Part shown: one piece after another, positions 52,970-62,450 of the stretch
Layout of the letters: each line of letters opens with the position of its first letter
Numbering within the stretch: the first letter of the stretch is position 1
From: Planctomycetota bacterium
Lineage (GTDB): Bacteria > Planctomycetota > GCA-002687715 > DRQF01
Assembly: GCA_020639295.1 (NCBI GenBank)
Contig: JACKGY010000007.1
Location: 1 to 64,000 of the forward strand
Direction: 5' to 3'
DNA: 64,000 nucleotides
Translations under genes and position numbers: made by a program
Notes under the pieces: model-generated
The model's database searches: none
What the model was told of the DNA's origin: nothing
What the model saw: the letters and a program-made list of their open reading frames with translations, nothing else

Positions 52970-54202
52970 TCAACCGGCTCGGCCCGGCCGGCGTCCGCCG
53001 AGCCAGGCCAGGGTCGCCACCAGGGCCGTGGTCAGCTCGGCGGCCACCAGGAGCCAGGCCGCGGTCGGAGCCTCGAGCCGCGCTCCGAACCAGAGCACGC
53101 CGGCCAGCGAGACCGCGCAGCCCGCGGCGCTGGCGAGAAGCTCGAGGCCGGGGCGCGAGAGCGCGATCAGGGCATAGCGCGGGTGCCCGGAGAGAAAGGC
53201 CACCGCCAGGAGCCCGCCGAGGATCGCCAGCGGTCGCGCCGCGCCGGCCGATCCCGGGCCGTAGACCAGCGCGACCACCGAGGGGGCGAGCAGGACGCCC
53301 AGGGGCAGGGCGACCAGGACCAGGGCCGCCACCAGGACGATCGAGCGCCGCAGCAGCCGCGCCAGGGCCGGAGGGTCGGCGACGCGCCGGGACATCTCGG
53401 GCAGGAGGTTGACGAAGTAGAGCCAGACCAGGGCATGCAGGGCGATCACCAGGCGATGGGCGGCGCCGAAGCGCGCGGTCTCGGCCGCGGAGACGAAGAG
53501 GTAGAGACCGAGCAGGGGCGCGAACAGGCGCAGCGCCCAGACCAGGCTCGAGATCGCCAGCGGCAGGCTCTCCCGCAGGACCCGACCGAGCTGACCCGGG
53601 TCGCGGCGCAACCCCAGCGGCCCGATTCGTCGGCGCAGGAGGATCTGCTGCAGGAGCACGGCGATCGCGTAGGCGCCGGCGTCGAGCATGGGGACCCGCA
53701 GGATCTGTTCCGGGGTCGCGACCAGGGCGAAGACGCCGCCGGCGAAGAGCAGCTGTCGCAGGAGCGAGCTACCCGCGACCACCGCCATCTCGCCCCGGGC
53801 CTCGAAGGCCCAGTTGAGCAGGAAGGGCGCCGGCAGGAGCACGAGCGAGTAGCCGAGGATCAGGAGCCGCGCGCCGAGATCGCCGGGCGAGAGCAGGTGG
53901 GCGAGGCCCAATCCGAAGAGGACGACGACCAGGAGCAGGAGCCGAAGACGCAGGATGCGGCCGGCCAGCGGCGCGGTCTCCTCCGGCCGCCGCGCGGCCT
54001 CGCGGGCCCCGTAGGGCGCGAGCCCGGCGTCGAGCACGAGGTTGGCGACGAAGAGCAGACCGAGGGCGTACTCGAGGTCGCCGTAGCGGGACTCGCCGAG
54101 GACCCGCCAGAGGCGGCCGAAGACCAGGAGCGCGATCAGCTTGCCGCCGATCTCGCCGGCATAGAGGAAGAGAAGGCCCAGACCCAGGCGTCGTCTACTC
54201 AT
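52970..54202 (-). CDS. Polysaccharide flippase (Wzx/MATE-like)
   Basis: 410 residues, about twelve hydrophobic helices. The N-terminal part (LGLLFLYAGEIGGKLIALLVFGRLWRVLGESRYG, DLEYALGLLFVANLVLDAGLAPYGAREAAR) is typical of oligosaccharide flippases that move lipid-linked repeats across the cytoplasmic membrane. It is the only minus-strand gene beside the plus-strand glycan cluster and shares its upstream gap with GT2. Which glycan it exports cannot be told. Confidence 0.88.
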   Translation of the reverse strand: MSRRRLGLGLLFLYAGEIGGKLIALLVFGRLWRVLGESRYGDLEYALGLLFVANLVLDAGLAPYGAREAARRPEETAPLAGRILRLRLLLLVVVLFGLGLAHLLSPGDLGARLLILGYSLVLLPAPFLLNWAFEARGEMAVVAGSSLLRQLLFAGGVFALVATPEQILRVPMLDAGAYAIAVLLQQILLRRRIGPLGLRRDPGQLGRVLRESLPLAISSLVWALRLFAPLLGLYLFVSAAETARFGAAHRLVIALHALVWLYFVNLLPEMSRRVADPPALARLLRRSIVLVAALVLVALPLGVLLAPSVVALVYGPGSAGAARPLAILGGLLAVAFLSGHPRYALIALSRPGLELLASAAGCAVSLAGVLWFGARLEAPTAAWLLVAAELTTALVATLAWLGGRRPGRAG

Positions 54203-54259
54203 GCGGGACCCGTCTCGAGGTCATAAATATTTCCCTGCCAAGGGCCACCGTCGCGACAT

Positions 54260-54287
54260 AACATAGCCCGGTCGGTTGCCTTGTCAC
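54260..54287 (-). promoter_or_regulatory. Possible promoter of the flippase gene
   Basis: On the minus strand GTGACA (54287-54282), a 16-base gap and TATGTT (54265-54260) precede the flippase start by about 58 bases. Five of six and four of six bases match consensus. Confidence 0.4.
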
Positions 54288-54372
54288 CCCGGATTCAGCT
54301 CGCGAAAGCCACCCTGACGACGATGCTTCGCCACGCCCCCCAGGTCGCTTCCCCTGCCTCGAGGTCCGCCCG

Positions 54373-55143
54373 GTGATCCCGGAGCAGCCCGAACTCTCGC
54401 TGGTGGTCCCCTGTTACAACGAGGAAGCCGTCCTCGGCTTCACGGTACCCCAGCTCCATGGCGCCTTCGCGGCGGCCGGGATCGCCATCGAGCTGATCCT
54501 GGTGGACAACGGCTCCACCGATCGGACCGGCGCCATCATCGCGGATTTCGTCGCCGACGGCCTGCCGGTGCGCCCGGTACGGGTCGAGACCAACATCGGC
54601 TACGGCAACGGCATCCTCCAGGGCATCGCGGTCGCCCGGGGCCGCTACGTCGGGATGATCCCCGCCGACGGCCAGGTCGACGCCGTGGACGTGGTCAAGC
54701 TCTACCAGGTGCTCGCCCAGGCCGGCCCCGGACTGATGGCCAAGGTGCGGCGCCGCTTCCGTCTCGACGGCCTCCGGCGCAAGATCATCTCGGTCTGCTA
54801 CAACCTCTTCGTCTTCCTGCTCTTCCCCAACCTGGGCTCGATCGACGTCAACGGCAGCCCGAAGATCCTCCCGGCCGAGGCCTTGCGCCGCATGGAACTC
54901 GAATCGCGCCAGTGGTTCCTCGACCCCGAGATCATGATCAAGGCCAAGGTCCTGGGCCTGCGGGTCCTGGAGATGAACGTCTTCGCTCAGATGCGGTCCG
55001 CGGGCACCTCGCACGTGCGCATGGGAACCTGCTGGGAGTTCTTCCGCAAGCTGGTCGCCATGCGCTTCGGTCACGGCATCCGGGCCTGGAAGCGTAGCCT
55101 GCGCCCGGGCGCGGCGCCGCTGGCCCGCGGGGACGAGGCCTGA
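54373..55143 (+). CDS. Glycosyltransferase family 2
   Basis: 256 residues from GTG 54373. The GT-A fold is clear: LSLVVPCYNEEAVLGFTV, ELILVDNGSTDRTGAIIADF, GNGILQGIAVARGRYVGMIPADGQVD (Asp of the nucleotide-sugar site). It resembles dolichol-phosphate-mannose-synthase-like GT2s but lacks C-terminal helices, so it is probably cytoplasmic and peripheral. It is the first of the plus-strand polysaccharide genes; its stop overlaps the next start (TGATG). Confidence 0.9.
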   Translation: MIPEQPELSLVVPCYNEEAVLGFTVPQLHGAFAAAGIAIELILVDNGSTDRTGAIIADFVADGLPVRPVRVETNIGYGNGILQGIAVARGRYVGMIPADGQVDAVDVVKLYQVLAQAGPGLMAKVRRRFRLDGLRRKIISVCYNLFVFLLFPNLGSIDVNGSPKILPAEALRRMELESRQWFLDPEIMIKAKVLGLRVLEMNVFAQMRSAGTSHVRMGTCWEFFRKLVAMRFGHGIRAWKRSLRPGAAPLARGDEA

Positions 55144-56240
55144 TGCTCCCCTATCTCCAGCAGCAGGCGATCTACGCCCTGGCCAGCCTCGTGGTCATGC
55201 TGGTCGTCTGGCGTCTGCTCGGCCGCCTGGCCCGCGAACCGCTCCGCCGGATGCTCTGCTGCCTCGGCGGCTTCGCCCTGATCCTCCTGGTCTACGCCCT
55301 GGTCACCGGCTTCGACGCCGGCGGTTCGAACCTCGCCGGCTTCCGCCTGATCGCCTTCGGCTACTACGGCTTCGGCATCGTGCTGCCGCTGGTCGGCCTC
55401 CTGCAGTGGCGGCGCAGCAAGGCCGCGGCCCTGTTCTCCCTGCCGATCCTGGCCATCTCCCTCTGGGCCGCCCTGGGCGAGCCGGATCGTCTCCAGACCC
55501 GGGCCGAGACCGTCCGGGTCGAGCGTTTCGCCACCGGCCGGCCGATCCGCATCGTCCACGTCTCCGACCTGCAGACCGTCGGCCATTGCGAGCGCGAAGA
55601 CGAGGCCCTGCGCCGGATCGCGGCCTGGAAGCCCGACCTGATCGTCTTCTCCGGCGACTACCTGGCCGGCCCCTTCGAGGACCCCGAGCCGGCGATGGCC
55701 GCCGCCCGGCGCTTCCTCGCCGGCCTGCACGCGCGGCTCGGCGTCGTGGTCGTCGACGGCCATGCCGAACCCCGCCGTCTGCGCGAGCGGCTCTTCGAGG
55801 GCCTCGACCTGATCTACCTCAAGGACGAAGGCGCGAGTTTCGATCTCGGCGACGGCCGCCGGCTGCGGGTCTTCGGCGCCACGGTGCACGACCCCGACCT
55901 CGACGGCTTGCGGCCTCCGGCCGACCCGGGCGAGCTCTCCATCGTGGTCTCCCACATGCCCGACCTCTCGCCCGAACTCGATGGCCGCGGCGTCGACCTG
56001 CACGTCGCCGGCCACACCCATGGCGGCCAGATCTGCGTGCCCGGATTCGGCGCGATCCTCACCCTCTCCGCCCTGCCCCGGCGCTACGCGCGAGGCCTCC
56101 ATCGTTTCGGCGATCATCGGCTGAACGTCTGCGCCGGCCTCGGCATGGAGGGCGACCACGCCCCGCGGATCCGCCTGTTCTGCCCGCCGGAGATCTGCTT
56201 CATCGAGGTCGAGGGCGGCGCGCCGCCGCCGGGCCGCTGA
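55143..56240 (+). CDS. Membrane metallophosphoesterase with altered active site
   Basis: 365 residues. Three or four N-terminal helices (residues 10-105) precede a YkuE-type calcineurin-like domain (about 130-355). Motifs are VSDLQTVG where DxH is expected, FSGDYLAG, VVDGHAEP in place of GNHD/E, IVVSHMPD and VAGHTHGGQICVPG. Thus the first-metal His and the catalytic Asn-His pair are changed while the second-metal His residues remain, so activity is doubtful. It overlaps GT2 by 1 base. A role in glycan-lipid phosphate removal is inference from its neighbours. Confidence 0.82.
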   Translation: MLPYLQQQAIYALASLVVMLVVWRLLGRLAREPLRRMLCCLGGFALILLVYALVTGFDAGGSNLAGFRLIAFGYYGFGIVLPLVGLLQWRRSKAAALFSLPILAISLWAALGEPDRLQTRAETVRVERFATGRPIRIVHVSDLQTVGHCEREDEALRRIAAWKPDLIVFSGDYLAGPFEDPEPAMAAARRFLAGLHARLGVVVVDGHAEPRRLRERLFEGLDLIYLKDEGASFDLGDGRRLRVFGATVHDPDLDGLRPPADPGELSIVVSHMPDLSPELDGRGVDLHVAGHTHGGQICVPGFGAILTLSALPRRYARGLHRFGDHRLNVCAGLGMEGDHAPRIRLFCPPEICFIEVEGGAPPPGR

Positions 56241-56339
56241 CTGGGGAATGATGCAATCGGATCCGCTGGGACTGTGCTGCCCGGGATGCCGACATAAGAT
56301 GAGCGCCGGACGAGACGAGGGGCGCGAAGACACGAGGAC

Positions 56340-57833
56340 ATGGTCGACCAGCCCAAGGACGAGAAGAGGCCCTGCAAACGACTGACGGACGGGGACCGTA
56401 CCGTGGTCATCGGCGGCGGTCCCGCGGGCCTCACCGCCGCCTACCAGCTGGCGCGGGCCGGCCGCAAGGTCACCGTGCTCGAGGCCTCGGACATGGTCGG
56501 CGGCATCTCGCGCACCGCGGTCTACAAGGGCTATCGCTTCGACATCGGCGGCCATCGCTTCTTCACCAAGATCGAGCCGGTGCAGCGCCTCTGGGAGGAG
56601 ATCCTCGACGAGGAGTTCATGAGCGTGCCGCGGCTGTCGCGCATCCACTATCGCGGCAAGTTCTTCGACTACCCGCTCAAGGCCAAGAACGCCCTCAGGG
56701 GCCTCGGCATCTTCAACGCGATCGCCATCGTCTGGAGCTACTTCCAGGCCCAGCTCCGGCCGAGTCCGGTCGAGGAGAACTTCGAGCAGTGGGTGTCGAA
56801 CCGCTTCGGCAAGCGGCTCTACGAGATCTTCTTCAAGACCTACACCGAGAAGGTCTGGGGCATCCCCTGCACCGAGATCCGCGCCGAGTGGGCGGCGCAG
56901 CGCATCCAGAACCTCTCGCTCGGCAAGGCCATCCTCAACGCCGCCGCGGTCAACCGGCGCTCGACCAAGATCAAGAGCCTGATCGACGAGTTCCGCTACC
57001 CACGGCTCGGTCCCGGGCAGATGTGGGAGCAGTGCCGCGACCGCATCCGCGCCTTCGGCGGCGAGGTGCTGATGGAGACCCGCGCGGTCGGCATCGAGAT
57101 GAAGGACGGCGCGGCGGTGGCGGTCGAGATCGAGGGCCCCGAAGGCCGCCGACGCCTGGCCGCCGACCACGTCATCTCCAGCATGCCGGTGCGCGACCTC
57201 GTGCGCGCCCTCGGTGACGCGGTTCCGGCGGTGGCGCGCGAAGGTGGCGAGGGCCTGCGCTACCGCGACTTCCTCGTGGTCGCGCTGATGATCGATCAGA
57301 AGGACCTCTTTCCCGACAACTGGATCTACGTCCACACGCCGGGCGTGAAGGTCGGGCGCATCCAGAACTTCAACAACTGGAGCCGTGACCTGGTCCCCGA
57401 CCCGACCAAGACCTGCCTCGGCCTCGAGTACTTCTGTTTCGAGGGCGACGGGCTCTGGTCGGCCGCCGACGGCGACCTGGTGGAGCTGGCCAAGAAGGAG
57501 ATCGCCGCCCTCGGCCTCGCCGACGCCGCCAAGGTCTTCGACGGCTGCGTCATCCGCCAGGAGAAGGCCTACCCGATCTACGATTCCGTCTATCGCGACC
57601 ACCTGCAGTGCGTGCGGGAGTTCATCGACACGATCCCCAACCTGCACCCGATCGGCCGCAACGGCATGCACAAGTACAACAACCAGGACCACTCCATGCT
57701 CACCGCCATGATGGCGATCTGGAACATGGAGGGCGCCGACCACGACATCTGGGCCGTGAACACCGACTACGAGTATCACGAGGAGCAGAAGCTCGAGCCC
57801 GAGAAGGAGCCCGCGAACTCGCCGCGCGGCTGA
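56340..57833 (+). CDS. FAD/NAD(P)-binding oxidoreductase, UDP-galactopyranose-mutase-like
   Basis: 497 residues. The dinucleotide motif VVIGGGPAGLTAAYQLA starts at Gly25-30, followed by EASDMVGGISRTAVYKGYRFDIGGHRFF, a pattern shared by UDP-galactopyranose mutases and protoporphyrinogen-oxidase-like enzymes in glycan clusters. YTEKVWGIPCTEIRAEWAAQRIQNL and FEQWVSNRFGKRLYEIFF reinforce the assignment. It may interconvert a UDP-sugar ring form or act on a polyprenyl substrate. It starts 99 bases after the metallophosphoesterase, with ATG at 56340. Confidence 0.82.
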   Translation: MVDQPKDEKRPCKRLTDGDRTVVIGGGPAGLTAAYQLARAGRKVTVLEASDMVGGISRTAVYKGYRFDIGGHRFFTKIEPVQRLWEEILDEEFMSVPRLSRIHYRGKFFDYPLKAKNALRGLGIFNAIAIVWSYFQAQLRPSPVEENFEQWVSNRFGKRLYEIFFKTYTEKVWGIPCTEIRAEWAAQRIQNLSLGKAILNAAAVNRRSTKIKSLIDEFRYPRLGPGQMWEQCRDRIRAFGGEVLMETRAVGIEMKDGAAVAVEIEGPEGRRRLAADHVISSMPVRDLVRALGDAVPAVAREGGEGLRYRDFLVVALMIDQKDLFPDNWIYVHTPGVKVGRIQNFNNWSRDLVPDPTKTCLGLEYFCFEGDGLWSAADGDLVELAKKEIAALGLADAAKVFDGCVIRQEKAYPIYDSVYRDHLQCVREFIDTIPNLHPIGRNGMHKYNNQDHSMLTAMMAIWNMEGADHDIWAVNTDYEYHEEQKLEPEKEPANSPRG

Positions 57834-57873
57834 ACGGTCGGGTCGCTGTCACCCTCTGGCACGGGACGATGAT

Positions 57874-59043
57874 GTGCGGATCGGAATCGACCTGACATCC
57901 TGGGCGAACGGACGCGGCTACGGCCGCTTCACGCGCGAGCTCGTCGCGGCCCTGCTCGACCTGGACTCCGGCCACGACTTCCTGCTCTACATCGAGGCCG
58001 AGAATGCCGGCCTGCCGGCGGCGCTCGCCGATCGGGCCGAGATCGTGCCGGTCACGTTGTCGGCCACGCCCTCGGTCGCCGCCGGCGCCGAGAGCGCGCG
58101 CTCGCCCTTCGATCTCTGGCGCATGCGGCGCGCGGTCGCCCGCCGACGCCCGGACCTGCTCTTCTATCCGACGGTCTACTCCTGGTTCCCGCCGCCGCGC
58201 GGACTCGCCAACCTGGTCTGCATCCACGACGCGATCGCCGAGCGCTTCCCGCAGCACTGCTTCGCCAGCGGCCGCGCGCGCCTGTTCTGGAACCTCAAGG
58301 TCAAGGCCGCGATCCGCCGCGCCGGCCGCATCCTCACCGTGTCCGAGACCTCGAAGCGTGACCTGACCAGGGTGCTCCGCATCCCGGCCGCGCGGATCGA
58401 CGTCGCGATCGAGGCCCCGGCGCCGATCTTCCGCCCGCCGACCGACCTCGACGCCGCGCGGTCGCGGCTCGCGGCGCTGGGCATCGGGCCGGGACGACGG
58501 CACTTCGCCTACCTGGGCGGCTTCAATCCGCACAAGCAGGTCCTGCTCCTGGTCCAGAGCTTCGCCCTGGTGGCCGCGACCCGCGACGACGTCGACCTGA
58601 TCCTGGCCGGAACCCTGACCGGCGACGTCTTTCATGGCGACCTCGACCGGATCCGCCGCTTCGTGGCCGAGCACGGCCTCGCCGACCGGGTGCGCTTCAC
58701 CGACTTCATCGCCGACGAGACCTGGCGCGATCTCGCCGCGACCGCGATCGCCGTGGTCCTGCCCTCGCTCTGCGAAGGCTTCGGTCTGCCGGCGGTGGAG
58801 GCCGCGGCCTGCGGCACGCCGGTGATCGCGACCACCGAGAGTCCCCTCCCCGAGCTGCTCGAGGGCGGCGGGATCTTCATCCGCCCGGACGACCCGGAGG
58901 CGCTCGGCCGGGCGCTCTTCGGTCTCGTCGACGGCGACGGCCTGCGCGCGCGACTGGCCGCCCGCGCCCTGGAACGGGCCTCGGCCCTGAGCTGGTCGCG
59001 CTGCGCCCGCGCGACCCTGGCCGCCCTGGAGGCGACCGCATGA
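57874..59043 (+). CDS. Glycosyltransferase family 4
   Basis: 389 residues from GTG 57874 (MRIGIDLT). GT-B fold: acceptor half with GYGRFTRELVAALLDLD, then HFAYLGGFNPHKQVLLLVQSF, VRFTDFIADETWRDL and the donor motif CEGFGLPAVEAAACGTPVIA. It resembles WbaZ-type mannosyl- or rhamnosyltransferases. It overlaps the next GT4 by 4 bases (ATGA). The gene is intact and of normal length. Confidence 0.9.
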   Translation: MRIGIDLTSWANGRGYGRFTRELVAALLDLDSGHDFLLYIEAENAGLPAALADRAEIVPVTLSATPSVAAGAESARSPFDLWRMRRAVARRRPDLLFYPTVYSWFPPPRGLANLVCIHDAIAERFPQHCFASGRARLFWNLKVKAAIRRAGRILTVSETSKRDLTRVLRIPAARIDVAIEAPAPIFRPPTDLDAARSRLAALGIGPGRRHFAYLGGFNPHKQVLLLVQSFALVAATRDDVDLILAGTLTGDVFHGDLDRIRRFVAEHGLADRVRFTDFIADETWRDLAATAIAVVLPSLCEGFGLPAVEAAACGTPVIATTESPLPELLEGGGIFIRPDDPEALGRALFGLVDGDGLRARLAARALERASALSWSRCARATLAALEATA

Positions 59044-60305
59044 GCGGCCTCCGCATCCTGATGCCGACCACCTTCTACCCGCCCTACAACTTCGGCGGTG
59101 ACGGCATCGGCATCCAGCGGTTCGTCCGCGCCCTCGCCCGCCGCGGGCACGAGGTCACCGTCGTCCACGAGGCCGACGCCTACCTGGCGCTGGCCGGCAA
59201 GGAGCCCGAACGCGGCTACGACGAACCCGAGGGCGTCGAGGTGGTCGGACTCCGGAGCGGTCTCGGCAAGCTCTCGCTGCTCCTGACCCACCAGTTCGGC
59301 CGCCCGGTGCTCCACCGTGGCCGACTCCGGGAGCTGGCCGAGCGCGGCGGCTACGACCTGATCAACTTCCACAACGTCTCGCTGATCGGCGGGCCGGGCA
59401 TCTTCCGCTACGGGCGACAGACCAAGCTGATGATGGCGCACGAGCACTGGCTCGTCTGCGAGAGCCACGTCCTCTGGCGCCATGGCCGCGAGCGCTGCGA
59501 CGAGCGGCAGTGCCTGCGCTGCGTGCTGAAGCACCGGCGGCCGCCCCAGCTCTGGCGGCGCGGCGGGATGCTCGCGCGCGCCGCGCGGGAGATCGACGCC
59601 TTCATCGCCATGAGCGAATTCTCGCGCCGGAAGCACGCCGAGTTCGGCTTCCCCGAGCCGATGGAGGTGCTGCCCTACTTCCTGCCCGACCTCGAGCCGG
59701 GCGAGGAGCGCCGCGACCTCGGCCCGAGCCCGCACGAACGGCCCTACTTCCTCTTCGTCGGTCGTCTGGAGAAGATCAAGGGCCTCGACGACGTGATCCC
59801 GATCTTCCGGCGCCGGGCCGACCTCGAGCTGGTGATCGCCGGCGACGGCGAGCATCGTCGCGCGCTGGAGGAGCTGGCCGCCGGCGCGCCGAACGTCCGC
59901 TTCCTCGGCCGGGTGGCTTCCGAGGCGCTCGCCCGCTGGTATGCTCACGCCCGGGCGCTGATCGTCCCGAGCGTCTGCTACGAGACCTTCGGCATCATCC
60001 TGATCGAATCGATGCGTCAGGGCACGCCGGTGATCGCGCGGGAACTCGGCCCCTTCGTCGAGATCCTGAAGACCTCGGGCGGCGGCCTGAAGTTCGGCGA
60101 CGAGGACGAGCTGGAGGCGGCGATCGACTTCCTGGCCCGGAACGACGGCGCCCGCGAGACGCTGGCGCGCGGTGGGCGGCAGGCGTTCCGCGACCATTGG
60201 TCGGAGAGCGCCGTGATCCCGCGCTACCTGGACATCGTCGCGCGCGCCGCCGAGCGGCGCGGCGACCGCGCCCTGCTCGAGAAACTGGAAAGGACCGGCT
60301 CATGA
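59040..60305 (+). CDS. Glycosyltransferase family 4
   Basis: 421 residues. The start ILMPTTFYPPYNFGGDGIGIQRFVRALARRGHEV is the GT4 nucleotide-sugar glycosyltransferase pattern; a Cys-rich acceptor segment (CESHVLW..RCDERQCLRCVLKH, about 140-165) may be structural or bind zinc. The donor half has FLFVGRLEKIKGLDDVI, VRFLGRVASEAL and YETFGIILIESMRQGTPVIA. It overlaps both neighbours by 4 bases, in a tightly coupled cluster. Confidence 0.9.
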   Translation: MSGLRILMPTTFYPPYNFGGDGIGIQRFVRALARRGHEVTVVHEADAYLALAGKEPERGYDEPEGVEVVGLRSGLGKLSLLLTHQFGRPVLHRGRLRELAERGGYDLINFHNVSLIGGPGIFRYGRQTKLMMAHEHWLVCESHVLWRHGRERCDERQCLRCVLKHRRPPQLWRRGGMLARAAREIDAFIAMSEFSRRKHAEFGFPEPMEVLPYFLPDLEPGEERRDLGPSPHERPYFLFVGRLEKIKGLDDVIPIFRRRADLELVIAGDGEHRRALEELAAGAPNVRFLGRVASEALARWYAHARALIVPSVCYETFGIILIESMRQGTPVIARELGPFVEILKTSGGGLKFGDEDELEAAIDFLARNDGARETLARGGRQAFRDHWSESAVIPRYLDIVARAAERRGDRALLEKLERTGS

Positions 60306-61288
60306 GAGTCCTGATCACCGGCGGCGCCGGATTCATCGGTTCGCACCTGGCCGAGCGGCTGATCGCGCGCGGTGACGAGGTCACCGTCCTCGACGACCTC
60401 TCCACCGGCGAGGTCCGCAACCTCGACGCCATCCGCGAGCACGGGCGCTTCGCGCTCAGGATCGGCTCCTGTCTCGACGTCGAGCTCACCAACGAGCTGG
60501 TCGACCGCGTCGACATGGTGGTCCACCTGGCTGCGGCCGTGGGCGTGCGCCTGATCGTCGAACGGCCGGTGCACACCATCGAGACCAACGTCCGCGCCAC
60601 CGAGGTCGTCCTGGCGGCGGCGGCGAAGAAGCAGAAGACCGTGCTCATCGCCTCGACCTCGGAGGTCTACGGCAAGAGCGCCAAGGTCCCCTTCCAGGAG
60701 GAGGACGACATCTCGCTCGGCGCCACCAGCCGTTCGCGCTGGGCCTACGCCTGCTCGAAGGCCCTGGACGAGTGGCTCGGCCTGGCCTACCAGGCCGAGA
60801 AGGGCGTGCCGGTCACCATCCTGCGCTTCTTCAACACGGTCGGCCCGCGCCAGACCGGCCGCTACGGGATGGTGCTGCCCAACTTCGCCCGGCAGGCCCT
60901 GCGCGGCGAGCCGCTCACGGTCTTCGGCGACGGCCGGCAGAGCCGGTGCTTCGGCCACGTCCAGGACGCGGTCGAGGCGGTGGTCCGGCTCATGGACTGC
61001 GCCGCCGCCCGGGGCAAGGTCTTCAACGTCGGCGCGCGCGAGGAGGTCAGCATCCTCGAGCTGGCCGAGCGGGTGAAGGCGGCCTGCGCCTCGAGCTCGC
61101 GGATCGAGCTGATCCCCTACGAGGAGGCCTACGCCGAGGGCTTCGAGGACATGCCGCGCCGGATCCCCGACACCAGCCGGCTGTTCGAGGCCGTGGGTTT
61201 CCGGCCGGAGACGAGCCTCGACCGGATCATCGCCGACGTCCTCGCCGACCAGAGGGGCCGACTGACCGGCGACGAGAGGCCGCGGTGA
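60302..61288 (+). CDS. NAD-dependent nucleotide-sugar epimerase/dehydratase
   Basis: 328 residues from ATG 60302. Extended SDR: VLITGGAGFIGSHLAERL (NAD site), VLDDLSTGE, VVHLAAAVG, catalytic Ser in ASTSEVYG and the YACSK pair in WAYACSKALDE, then RFFNTVGPRQTGRYGMVLPNF and DGRQSRCFGHVQD. This pattern fits UDP-glucose epimerase or UDP-glucuronate decarboxylase relatives. It supplies an activated sugar for the adjacent GT4s; exact sugar uncertain. The overlaps are 4 bases on each side. Confidence 0.9.
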   Translation: MRVLITGGAGFIGSHLAERLIARGDEVTVLDDLSTGEVRNLDAIREHGRFALRIGSCLDVELTNELVDRVDMVVHLAAAVGVRLIVERPVHTIETNVRATEVVLAAAAKKQKTVLIASTSEVYGKSAKVPFQEEDDISLGATSRSRWAYACSKALDEWLGLAYQAEKGVPVTILRFFNTVGPRQTGRYGMVLPNFARQALRGEPLTVFGDGRQSRCFGHVQDAVEAVVRLMDCAAARGKVFNVGAREEVSILELAERVKAACASSSRIELIPYEEAYAEGFEDMPRRIPDTSRLFEAVGFRPETSLDRIIADVLADQRGRLTGDERPR

Positions 61289-62028
61289 GCGCCGACCGGG
61301 CCATCCTCACCTATCACTCGCTCGACGACCGGGGCTCGCCGATCTCGCTGGCGCCGACCGCCTTCGAACGCCATCTGGACTGGATCGTCGCCGCCGGCAT
61401 CGCCACCGCCACCGTCGCCGACTTCCCGCTCGCCGGCGAGCGACCGGGCCTGGCGATCAGCTTCGACGACGGCTTCGAGAACTTCGCCACCGAGGCCTGG
61501 CCGCGGCTTCGCGCCCGCGGCCTTCCCGCCACGCTCTACGTCGTCGCCGGTCTGGTCGGCGGCGACAACCGCTGGGGCGGCCGCGATCATCCGGGGATCC
61601 CCCGGCTCGGCCTCCTGGACTGGGAGACGTTGGGCCGGCTGGCCGAGGAGGGCCTGGAGATCGGCTGCCATTCGATGAGCCATCCCGACCTGCGCGGTCT
61701 CGAAGCGGGGCGCCTGGTCGAGGAGACCGTCGCCGCCGCGGACCGGATCGAGCAGATGACCGGCCGGCGCCCCCGGACCTACTGCTACCCCTTCGGCCAC
61801 GTGGACGCGGCCGCCCGGGCCGCCGTCGGCGCGCGCTTCGAACGGGCGGTGACCACCGAGTTCCGGCTCGTGGGCGCGGCCGAGGACGTCCTGCTCCTGC
61901 CCCGGATCGACGCCTTCTACTTCGCCCGGGCGGGCCGGCTCGAGGGTTTCGGCGGCGCGGGCTTCCGCGGCTTCGTCCGCCGCCGGCGTCTGCTCAGGAG
62001 AATCCGCGGGCTACTCCCGGGCCGTTGA
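61285..62028 (+). CDS. Polysaccharide deacetylase (NodB domain)
   Basis: 247 residues from GTG 61285, overlapping the epimerase stop by 4 bases. NodB motifs: ILTYHSL, AISFDDGFEN (catalytic Asp and metal Asp), GCHSMSHPDL (metal His pair) and TYCYPFGHVD. It removes N-acetyl or other acyl groups from a glycan. No signal peptide is seen, so it may act on lipid-linked precursors in the cytoplasm. A short Arg-rich tail (RRRRLLRRIRG) follows. Confidence 0.9.
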   Translation: MSADRAILTYHSLDDRGSPISLAPTAFERHLDWIVAAGIATATVADFPLAGERPGLAISFDDGFENFATEAWPRLRARGLPATLYVVAGLVGGDNRWGGRDHPGIPRLGLLDWETLGRLAEEGLEIGCHSMSHPDLRGLEAGRLVEETVAAADRIEQMTGRRPRTYCYPFGHVDAAARAAVGARFERAVTTEFRLVGAAEDVLLLPRIDAFYFARAGRLEGFGGAGFRGFVRRRRLLRRIRGLLPGR

Positions 62029-62047
62029 TTGCTATAGTGAGGTCGCC

Positions 62048-62434
62048 ATGGCAAGCGCACTGCAAGACGAGATCGCCGAGCTGCCGAAGAACGTACGCTT
62101 CGCCTTCGCCCCCCTGGTAAAGCGGGCGCTGGGCTTCGCCTTCGGTTCCACCGCGGCCCTGCTGCTGGCGCTGGTGACGATCTGGCACTGGACGGTGGAC
62201 ACCGTTCCGGACCACCGTCAGCACCTGCACCTCATCCAGTACAACTTCTTCAAGGGCTACGACCCCGAGACCTTCGTCGGTCTCCTGATCGGCATGTTCT
62301 GGGCGATGTGGACCGGCTTCGTCTTCGGTTTCGTCACCGCCGCGCTACGCAACTTCTTCGTCGCCATCTGGATCATCGTGATCCGGGCGAAGGCCAATCT
62401 CCGGGCCAACCGGGACTTTCTCGATCACATCTGA
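62048..62434 (+). CDS. Small membrane protein, unknown
   Basis: 128 residues with two or three hydrophobic helices (ALGFAFGSTAALLLALVTIW, FVGLLIGMFWAMWTGFVFGFVTAALRNFFVAIWIIVI). The stretch YNFFKGYDPETFVGLLIG resembles the Phe-Pro-Gly-Tyr turn of its neighbour, so the two small proteins may be distantly related partners. Start ATG 62048, 19 bases after the deacetylase. I do not recognise a family. Confidence 0.65.
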   Translation: MASALQDEIAELPKNVRFAFAPLVKRALGFAFGSTAALLLALVTIWHWTVDTVPDHRQHLHLIQYNFFKGYDPETFVGLLIGMFWAMWTGFVFGFVTAALRNFFVAIWIIVIRAKANLRANRDFLDHI

Positions 62435-62450
62435 AGGCTGAGCTCTGGGC

